This document shows, one piece after another, positions 1 through 5,105 of a stretch of DNA of 6,692 nt. Source of the DNA: JBJXGF01 sp046153015 (GTDB taxonomy: Bacteria; Actinomycetota; Acidimicrobiia; Acidimicrobiales; CAIXPF01). Numbering within the stretch: the first letter of the stretch is position 1; each line of letters starts with the position of its first letter. The notes under the pieces were generated by a model that ran no database searches, was not told the DNA's origin, and was given only the letters and a program-made list of their open reading frames with translations. The stretch covers positions 1 through 6,692 of the forward strand of contig JBJXGF010000377.1 of NCBI GenBank assembly GCA_046153015.1, read 5' to 3'. The position numbers were made by a program, and so were the translations under genes.

Positions 1-210
1 CCGCCGGTTAGGCTGCGCAGCTGTGGGCGTGCGCCGGCGCCCGCCGCCCGTCCTCGCCGAAGCAACCGAGGTTGCGCCATCGTGGCATCGTCGCTGCGCG
101 AGATCCCCACCGCTAACCGTGGTCGACCCCGCCGGGGTGAGCCTCGCCGGCCGCCCCGGCCGATCCTGCCGGTGGGCGCCGGGCCCCGCCCGCGCCGCCG
201 AGGCGCGTTC

Positions 211-1791
211 GTGCTGCCCCGCCCCCGGCTCGACCTGCTGCTCCCGCTGGTGCTGGCGGTGGTGTTGATCGCGCTGCTGTTCAACGCCTGGCGCGACACC
301 TGGGTGCAGAGCCGTCTGGTCGGCCTGGACGACGGCGCCGTGGTGCCCGCCGCTCGCCTGGCCGGCGCCGCGCTGGCGATCGACGTGACGCCCAGCAACC
401 AGCTCGACCACGCCGTGTTCACCGTCAACGGCGCGGCCCCGCCCAGCCGCGAGGTGCGCGTCGAGCCCGGCCGGCTGTCGTGGAGCCCCCCGGCCGACCT
501 GGCCGACGGCGACTACCGCCTCCGTCTCGAGGTGCCTCGACCGCCGTTCCGGGCCGCGGTGCGGGAATGGAGGATCACGCTCGACAGCCGCCCGCCGAGC
601 ATCGAGCTCGGCCCGGTCTCGCCCGCCGCGCTCGACGCGGCGGTCACGATCGAAGGCGTCGCCGAGCCCGGTGCGTCCCTGTCGGTCGACGGCGCCCCCG
701 CCGCCCTCGACGCCGACGGGCGGTTCCGCCTCGCGTACACGGGGCCGCCGCGAGGCGGGGTGCGCCTCGAGGCGCTCGACCGGGCCGGCAACCGCTCCGA
801 GCGCCGCGTGGTCGTGCCGGTGGCCTACCCCGCCACGCAGGGCATCCACGTGACCGCCGCTGCGTGGAACCACGCCGGGTTGAAGGCGAGCGTCCTCGAC
901 CTGGTGCGGGCGGGCAAGATCAACGCCGTCCAGCTCGACCTGAAGGACGAGGCCGGCGTGGTCGGCTTCGCCAGCCGCAACCCGCTGGCCGCCGAGATCG
1001 GCGCCGTGCAGGACCCGTACGACCTGGCGGCTGCGGTCAGCGAGCTGCACGGCCTCGGCGTGCGGGTCATCGGCCGGGTGGTGGCCTTCAGGGACCCGAT
1101 CCTGGCCCGGGACGCGTGGGCGAAGGGCCGGCGCGACTGGGTGGTGCAGACGCCCGACGGCTCGCCGTACGCGGTCGGGTCGGGGCTGTTCACCAACTAC
1201 GTGGTCGACGAGGTGCGCCGCTACAACCTCGACCTGGCCGGCGAGGCGGCTGCGCTCGGCGTCGACGAGATCCTCTGGGACTACGTCCGCCGGCCCGAGG
1301 GCAGCCCGTCGGCCATGCACGTGCCCGGCCTCACCACCGTCACCAGCGAGTGGATCGGCCGGTTCCTCGCCGACGGGCACGACCTGCTGCGCCCCCTCGG
1401 CGTCTACCAAGGCGCGTCGGTGTTCGGCATCGCCGCCTCCCGCGGCGACGCCGTCGGCCAAGACGTCGCCCTCATCGCCCGCCACACCGACTACGTGGCG
1501 CCGATGGTGTACCCCTCGCACTGGGGCAAGGGCGAGTACGGCGTGGCCGACCCGAACCGCCAGCCCGGCGAGATCGTGAAGGCCTCGCTCAAGGACTTCC
1601 AGGCGGTCGCCGGGCCCGCCGGAACCCCACTGAACCCGTGGCTGCAGGACTTCAGCCTCGGCGTGGCGTACGGGCCGAAGGAGGTGAGGGCGCAGATCGA
1701 CGCCGCGCGTTCGCTCGGCATCGACAGCTTCCTCCTGTGGAGCCCCACCGTGCGCTACAACGACGCCGCGCTTGACCCCCTGCCCCGCTGA
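211..1791 (+). CDS. Membrane-anchored putative glycoside hydrolase, DUF4015 type
   Basis: Numbering is from a GTG at 211 (526 aa). Residues 8-27 are a hydrophobic helix after a short basic stretch, so the protein is probably a single-pass or uncleaved-signal membrane protein facing outside. Residues 50-205 look like beta-rich Ig-like or Big domains (EGVAEPGASLSVDG, then ALDRAGNRSERRV). Residues 210-526 resemble the DUF4015 TIM-barrel family: GIHVTAAAWNHAG, INAVQLDLKDEAGVVGF, VRVIGRVVAFRDPILA, VDEILWDYVRRPEG and DYVAPMVYPSHW. Acidic residues in LDLKDE and LWDYVR are catalytic-site candidates. Substrate is unknown; a cell-wall or extracellular polysaccharide is a guess. Start is uncertain. GAGG at 200-203 lies 7 bases before GTG 211. 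In-frame GTG 172 and GTG 82 (GAGG 10 bases upstream) are alternatives, and no in-frame stop lies between 1 and 82. Third-position GC is low before about 145, which favours 172 or 211. No link to the polyamine genes is apparent. Confidence 0.8.
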   Translation: MLPRPRLDLLLPLVLAVVLIALLFNAWRDTWVQSRLVGLDDGAVVPAARLAGAALAIDVTPSNQLDHAVFTVNGAAPPSREVRVEPGRLSWSPPADLADGDYRLRLEVPRPPFRAAVREWRITLDSRPPSIELGPVSPAALDAAVTIEGVAEPGASLSVDGAPAALDADGRFRLAYTGPPRGGVRLEALDRAGNRSERRVVVPVAYPATQGIHVTAAAWNHAGLKASVLDLVRAGKINAVQLDLKDEAGVVGFASRNPLAAEIGAVQDPYDLAAAVSELHGLGVRVIGRVVAFRDPILARDAWAKGRRDWVVQTPDGSPYAVGSGLFTNYVVDEVRRYNLDLAGEAAALGVDEILWDYVRRPEGSPSAMHVPGLTTVTSEWIGRFLADGHDLLRPLGVYQGASVFGIAASRGDAVGQDVALIARHTDYVAPMVYPSHWGKGEYGVADPNRQPGEIVKASLKDFQAVAGPAGTPLNPWLQDFSLGVAYGPKEVRAQIDAARSLGIDSFLLWSPTVRYNDAALDPLPR

Positions 1792-1799
1792 GCCGCCCC

Positions 1800-1829
1800 G
1801 GCGCGCCGCCCGGGCGGCGGAGGCGCGCC
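1800..1829. terminator. GC-rich hairpin between convergent genes, possible bidirectional terminator
   Basis: GGCGCGCC at 1800-1807 is repeated at 1822-1829. As it is self-complementary, the copies can pair around a 14-base loop. A competing 16-bp perfect palindrome, CGCCGCCCGGGCGGCG, occupies 1804-1819. The element sits in the 58-base gap between the stop of the plus-strand hydrolase and the stop of the minus-strand decarboxylase, where a terminator would serve both. No T-tract follows on either strand, so it is not a canonical intrinsic terminator. In DNA this GC-rich, hairpins also arise by composition. Confidence 0.4.
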
Positions 1830-1849
1830 CCCACCGCCCGGACACGCGT

Positions 1850-3103
1850 TCACGCGGCGCGGTCCTCCGCCGCGGCGGCCTCCGCCCGAGCGGGCAGGTA
1901 GTGGCTGGCCAGCGGGCTGAACCCGTTGAAGCCCACGCTCGAGTAGGTGGTGGTGTACGCGCCGGTCGACATCAGCTCGAACCAGTCGCCCGGCGCCAGG
2001 CTGAGCGGAAGCCGGTAGTCGGTCTTCTGGTAGAGGATGTCGGCGCTGTCGCAGGTCGGCCCGGCGATGCACACCGGCCCGGTCGGGTCGCCGTCGCGGC
2101 TCGTGCGCACGCGATAGCGGATCGCTTCGTCCATGGTCTCGGCGAGGCCGCCGAACATGCCGACGTCGAGGTACACCCAGCGGCGCTCCTCGAGCTCGGA
2201 CTTGCGGGCCACGAGAACGACCTCGCTGCGCATGACCCCGGCGTCGGCCACCAGGTAACGGCCCGGCTCGGCCATGATCCGCAGCTCGCCGCGGTCGGGC
2301 TCGCCGAGCCGGCGGCGCAGCGCCGCCGTGATCGACGCGCCGTACGCGCCGATCGGCGCGATCGTCGAGTCGTAGTGGGCGGGGAAGCCCCCGCCGAGGT
2401 TCACCACGTCGAGCTCCACGCCGCGGCGGCGCAGCTCGGCGCGCACCTTGGCCACCTCGGCCAGCGCGGGGCCCCACGCGTCGGGGTCGCGCTGCTGGGA
2501 GCCCACGTGGAACGACACGCCGACCGACAGCCCCGCCCCCGCCGCTCGGGCGAGCACCTCGACCGCCAGCGAGGGCTCGCAGCCGAACTTGCGGGAAAGG
2601 GGCCAGTCGGCGCCGGGGTTCTCGTTGCACAGCAGCCGGCAGCACACGAGCGAACCGGGCGCCGAGCGGATCACCTTGTCGAGCTCGGCGTCGCTGTCGA
2701 TGGCGAAGACCCGCACGCCCTGCTCGTATGCCCAGGCGATGTGGCGTTCCTTCTTGATCGTGTTGCCGTAGCTGATGCGGGACGGGTCGATGCCCTCGGC
2801 GAGGCACAGCTCGATCTCGGCCGGGCTGGCCACGTCGAAGCTGCCGCCCAGCGCGTCGACGAGGCGGAGGATGGGCGCGGCGGGATTGGCCTTGACCGCG
2901 TAGAACAGCTCGGCGAAGGGCAGCGCCCCCGCGAGCTGACGGTACCGCTCCGCGACGACGTCGAGGTCGACGACGAGGAAGGGCGTGGGGAGATCGGTCT
3001 CGGCGAGGAAGCGCTCGAGCCGCTCGGTCAGCGGGAAGCCGATCCGGCCGGCGGCGTCGTGGCCGACGCTCTCGCCGGTGTGCAGGCGCGACCGCGCCGT
3101 CAA
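1850..3103 (-). CDS. Ornithine decarboxylase, fold-III PLP-dependent (eukaryotic-like)
   Basis: Cytosolic enzyme converting L-ornithine to putrescine and CO2. From the TTG at 3103 it is 417 aa, normal for the alanine-racemase-fold (group IV) ornithine/diaminopimelate/arginine decarboxylases. Visible landmarks: YAVKAN with the PLP lysine K71, SFHVGSQ with H199 stacking on PLP, glycine loop GGGF at 237-240, phosphate-binding EPGRY at 279-283, GPTCDSAD with the catalytic cysteine C351, GAYT at 381-384 and FNGF at 392-395. These sit close to mouse ODC positions (K69, H197, C360), and the CD and FNGF motifs favour ornithine over diaminopimelate or carboxynorspermidine. Lysine as second substrate cannot be excluded. 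The neighbouring homospermidine synthase, which needs putrescine, supports the call. Start: the frame is open to 3397 but lacks coding bias upstream. TTG 3103 overlaps the TGA of the small upstream ORF (TTGA), suggesting translational coupling. GTG 3136 (428 aa) is the alternative. Confidence 0.88.
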   Translation of the reverse strand: MTARSRLHTGESVGHDAAGRIGFPLTERLERFLAETDLPTPFLVVDLDVVAERYRQLAGALPFAELFYAVKANPAAPILRLVDALGGSFDVASPAEIELCLAEGIDPSRISYGNTIKKERHIAWAYEQGVRVFAIDSDAELDKVIRSAPGSLVCCRLLCNENPGADWPLSRKFGCEPSLAVEVLARAAGAGLSVGVSFHVGSQQRDPDAWGPALAEVAKVRAELRRRGVELDVVNLGGGFPAHYDSTIAPIGAYGASITAALRRRLGEPDRGELRIMAEPGRYLVADAGVMRSEVVLVARKSELEERRWVYLDVGMFGGLAETMDEAIRYRVRTSRDGDPTGPVCIAGPTCDSADILYQKTDYRLPLSLAPGDWFELMSTGAYTTTYSSVGFNGFSPLASHYLPARAEAAAAEDRAA

Positions 3104-3258
3104 CGGGCCGCCTGGTGGGCCATCGCGCGCCGCCACCCGACCCCGACCAAGCTGTCGTTCATGGATTCGGGTATCGCCGACTTCGCTTCGGCGGTGGTCG
3201 CCGACGTGCAGGTGGACGTTGACTGCACCAGGGCAGTAACGCAGCGGAACATGGACAT
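3100..3258 (-). CDS. 52-aa small ORF upstream of and overlapping the decarboxylase, candidate leader peptide
   Basis: The peptide starts MSMFRCVTALVQS, is rich in Thr, Ser and Ala in its first half with cysteines at 6 and 17, and ends WRRAMAHQAAR. I recognise no family. Evidence that it is translated: GGAAGGA (3267-3273) ends 8 bases before the ATG at 3258, the best Shine-Dalgarno sequence in the window. By hand count about 86% of third positions are G or C, against roughly 62% for the overlapping decarboxylase frame, so this frame carries the coding signature across 3100-3258. An in-frame ATG at 3252 could also be used. Its TGA (3102-3100) shares two bases with the TTG start of the decarboxylase, so ribosomes ending here could restart there. 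It may be a regulatory leader peptide, a coupling cistron, or a small protein of independent function. A frameshift error joining it to the decarboxylase is another possibility. Confidence 0.55.
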   Translation of the reverse strand: MSMFRCVTALVQSTSTCTSATTAEAKSAIPESMNDSLVGVGWRRAMAHQAAR

Positions 3259-3266
3259 GACGTGGT

Positions 3267-3273
3267 TCCTTCC
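3267..3273 (-). promoter_or_regulatory. Strong ribosome-binding site of the small ORF
   Basis: On the minus strand the sequence reads GGAAGGA, then ACCACGTC, then ATG. This decides that translation starts at 3258 in the small-ORF frame. The decarboxylase itself has no comparable site before TTG 3103 or GTG 3136, which is why coupling to the small ORF is proposed. Confidence 0.65.
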
Positions 3274-3293
3274 GGTGGGTGGACGAGGAGGCG

Positions 3294-3395
3294 GGGCGAA
3301 AGCCATCGCCCGATGCCGTCCTGACGCGGTGCGGCCGCGCAGGGCTCGTCATTCTTATCTGCGACGAGCCCGCGATGCGACCGTTGGGAGCCAAC
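3294..3395 (-). promoter_or_regulatory. Hairpin-rich leader region upstream of small ORF and decarboxylase
   Basis: Inverted repeats seen in this 102-base stretch: GTTGG/CCAAC at 3383-3395 (5 bp, 3-base loop); GGGCTCGTC at 3342-3350 with GACGAGCCC at 3363-3371 (9 bp perfect, 12-base AT-richer loop); CGCGG/CCGCG at 3325-3339 (5 bp, 5-base loop); and GGGCGA/TCGCCC at 3294-3311 (6 bp, 6-base loop). They lie in series before the ribosome-binding site at 3267-3273, as in a structured mRNA leader. The fold is the same read on either strand, so the element could belong to transcripts in either direction or be a protein-binding site. It does not match a riboswitch class I recognise. The short GC stems individually have little weight; the 9-bp repeat is the strongest. 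Confidence 0.4.
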
Positions 3396-3410
3396 AAACG
3401 AAGGCGTCCG

Positions 3411-3440
3411 CTGATTCCACGCGCGGGCCCGGATTAGCCT
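3411..3440 (+). promoter_or_regulatory. Possible leaderless promoter of the VOC-argJ unit
   Basis: TAGCCT at 3435-3440 fits the TANNNT -10 pattern and ends 7 bases before the ATG at 3448, which would place the transcript start at or next to the A of the start codon. A weak -35, CTGATT (3411-3416), is 18 bases upstream. The gene has no Shine-Dalgarno sequence, as expected for a leaderless message, which is common in actinobacteria. The -35 match is poor. Confidence 0.35.
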
Positions 3441-3457
3441 GACGGCCATGGCCGTCA
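3440..3457. repeat. 18-bp perfect palindrome over the VOC start codon, candidate operator
   Basis: The sequence TGACGGCCATGGCCGTCA is its own reverse complement; the ATG of the VOC gene is at its centre. It overlaps the last base of the proposed -10 and the predicted transcript start. Read on the minus strand, its edge forms TTGACG (3458-3453), a five-of-six match to a -35 box, with a poor -10 candidate TAATCC 16 bases further on. A repressor here could affect both divergent units. It is partly coding (ATG GCC GTC), so chance is not excluded. Confidence 0.4.
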
Positions 3458-3918
3458 AGCGGGCGTTCCACATCAACGTCAACTGCACCGACTTCGAGCG
3501 CTCGCTCGAGTTCTACCGCTGGCTCGGCTTCGAGATCGTCAACGACCTCGGCGAAGGGGGGAACCGGGGCATTCAGCAGGGCCTCGGCATGTCCGAGCGG
3601 CCCGTCGGGCGGGCGGCGCTGCTCCAGGCCGTGGGCGACGACCCCCGCGGGCTGCGCATCGACCTCATCGAGTGGAAGAAGCCCCGCGTGGAGGGCCGCG
3701 CCTACCCGCACCTGTGGCACGCCGGCCTCGCCCGCCTGGCGCTGCTGTGCGACAACCTGCTCGAGCTGTGCGAGCAGGCCGCCGAGCGGGGCGTGGAGCT
3801 GGTCTCGGCCCCGGTGATCGTCGAGAACCCCAACGGCACGACCGACGGCTGGGTCTGCCTCTACGACCCCGACGGCACGGTGATCGAGCTGATCCAGTTC
3901 AAGAACGCAGCGGCGTGA
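3448..3918 (+). CDS. VOC-superfamily metalloprotein (glyoxalase/dioxygenase-like)
   Basis: A 156-aa cytosolic protein with two beta-alpha-beta-beta-beta modules of the vicinal oxygen chelate fold: residues 5-78 and 88-152. Likely metal ligands are H8 (AFHINVN), E75 (IDLIEW), H91 (WHAGLARLAL) and E147 (GTVIELIQF), the usual H-E-H-E set. CLYDPDGTVIELIQF near the end is typical of the superfamily. The family covers glyoxalase I, extradiol dioxygenases, epimerases and antibiotic-binding proteins, and the sequence does not decide among them, so the substrate is unknown. The start ATG lies in an 18-bp palindrome, has no ribosome-binding site and may be leaderless. Its TGA overlaps the ATG of argJ by one base (TGATG), so the two are almost certainly one transcript and translationally coupled. 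A role in amino-acid or polyamine metabolism is suggested by context only. Confidence 0.88.
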   Translation: MAVKRAFHINVNCTDFERSLEFYRWLGFEIVNDLGEGGNRGIQQGLGMSERPVGRAALLQAVGDDPRGLRIDLIEWKKPRVEGRAYPHLWHAGLARLALLCDNLLELCEQAAERGVELVSAPVIVENPNGTTDGWVCLYDPDGTVIELIQFKNAAA

Positions 3919-5096
3919 TGGCGCCCGAGCCGACCCTGCCGCCCCTCACCCCGGCCGGGTTCTCCACCCATGTGGCCAACGTCGGCATCCGCGACGACAC
4001 GGCCGATTTCCTGGTCATCGCCTCGGATCGACCCGCCGCCGCCGCTGGGGTGTTCACCCAGTCCCGCTTCGCGGGCCCCTCGGTGCTGCTCTCGCGGGCC
4101 CACCTCGCCGCGTCGCCCACCGCTCGGGCCATCGTGTCGATCTCGAAGAACGCCAACGTAGCCAACGGCGCCCAGGGCGACGCCGACGCCCGGGAGGTGG
4201 CGGCCGGCGTGGCCGCCGCGGTCGGCGCCGCCGCCGAGGAGGTGCTGATCGGCTCGACCGGCGTGATCGGGCGGCCCTACCCGATGGACAAGGTCCGGGC
4301 CCATCTCGCCGCCCTCGGCGCGCCGCCGTACCCGGAGTCGGACTTCGCCGCCGCGGCCCGGGCGATCATGACCACCGACACCGTGCCGAAATGGGCCTCG
4401 GCCCGGGTCGGGTCGGCGGTGGTGACCGGCATCGCCAAAGGCGTCGGCATGATCGAGCCGAACATGGCCACGCTGCTCACCTACTTCTGCACCGACGCCT
4501 CGCTCGATCCCGCGGCGCTCGAGGTGATCTTTCGCCGGGTGATCGACGCCACGTTCAACTGCGTGTCGGTCGACACCGACACCTCCACCTCGGACACCGC
4601 CCTGATCCTGGCCAACGGCGCCGCCGGGCCGGTCGAGCCGGCCGCGTTCGAGGCGGCGCTCGGCGAGGTGGCGTTGGCGTTGACCAAGATGGTCGCCCGC
4701 GACGGCGAAGGCGCCACCAAGCTGATCGAGGTGCGGGTCGACCACGCGGCCGACGCCCGCCAGGCGAAACGGGTGGCGAAGTCGATCGTGAACTCGCCGC
4801 TGGTGAAGACGGCGGTGCACGGCGCCGACCCCAACTGGGGGCGGGTGGCGATGGCGGTCGGCAAGTGCCACGAGGAGACCGACATCGACCAGCGGCGCGT
4901 GGTGATCCGCTTCGGCTCGCTGCCGGTGTACCCGGCCCCGCCGGGCGGGGCCGACCTGGCGCAGCTCAGCACGATCATGAAGGCCGCCGAGGTGCTCATC
5001 CACGTGTCGCTCGGAACCGGCGACGCGGCCGCCACCGTGTGGGGCTGCGACCTCTCCGACGGCTACGTGCGCATCAACGCCGACTACACGACCTGA
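3918..5096 (+). CDS. argJ: Glutamate N-acetyltransferase / ornithine acetyltransferase ArgJ
   Basis: Transfers the acetyl group of N2-acetylornithine to glutamate, giving ornithine and N-acetylglutamate in the cyclic arginine pathway; bifunctional members also use acetyl-CoA. At 392 aa it has the usual length. Landmarks: SISKNANVANGAQG (74-87); STGVIG at 113-118, where T114-G115 correspond to the oxyanion-hole pair; KGVGMIEPNMATLL at 174-187, the self-cleavage motif, predicted to cut between A184 and T185, with T185 becoming the N-terminal nucleophile of the beta chain; HGADPNWGR late in the protein; and the C-terminal VRINADYTT. All key residues are present, so it should be active. Mono- or bifunctionality cannot be told from this. 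The ATG at 3918 is chosen because it overlaps the VOC stop and the family N-terminus follows directly; the frame is open further upstream but that is shadow. It is not next to argC, argB or argD here, but next to ornithine-consuming genes. Confidence 0.95.
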   Translation: MAPEPTLPPLTPAGFSTHVANVGIRDDTADFLVIASDRPAAAAGVFTQSRFAGPSVLLSRAHLAASPTARAIVSISKNANVANGAQGDADAREVAAGVAAAVGAAAEEVLIGSTGVIGRPYPMDKVRAHLAALGAPPYPESDFAAAARAIMTTDTVPKWASARVGSAVVTGIAKGVGMIEPNMATLLTYFCTDASLDPAALEVIFRRVIDATFNCVSVDTDTSTSDTALILANGAAGPVEPAAFEAALGEVALALTKMVARDGEGATKLIEVRVDHAADARQAKRVAKSIVNSPLVKTAVHGADPNWGRVAMAVGKCHEETDIDQRRVVIRFGSLPVYPAPPGGADLAQLSTIMKAAEVLIHVSLGTGDAAATVWGCDLSDGYVRINADYTT

Positions 5097-5105
5097 GCGG
5101 GGCGT

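Noticed and set aside
23..268. 81-codon plus-strand frame at the window start
   Set aside because: Cys/Arg/Trp-rich translation overlapping the start of the hydrolase, without a convincing ribosome-binding site or family resemblance.
480..1775. 431-codon plus-strand frame inside the hydrolase gene
   Set aside because: Out-of-frame translation made mostly of Arg, Pro, Gly and Ala with no domain; the hydrolase frame carries the conserved motifs.
3342..3371. 9-bp inverted repeat read as an intrinsic terminator
   Set aside because: No T-tract follows on either strand and it lies between divergent starts, where no gene ends; a leader or operator role fits better.
3104..3397. N-terminal extension of the decarboxylase back to an ATG at 3397
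   Set aside because: The extension is not similar to any decarboxylase N-terminus, has weaker third-position GC than the small-ORF frame where they overlap, and would add about 98 residues to a protein already of normal length.
1772..3442. 556-codon plus-strand open frame opposite the decarboxylase
   Set aside because: It is the antisense shadow of a gene with clear catalytic motifs; its translation is low-complexity Arg/Ala/Val/Gly/His without domains, as long GC-rich antisense frames usually are.
3861..5003. 380-codon minus-strand frame opposite argJ
   Set aside because: Antisense shadow of a complete argJ; low-complexity Arg/Gly/His/Val-rich product.
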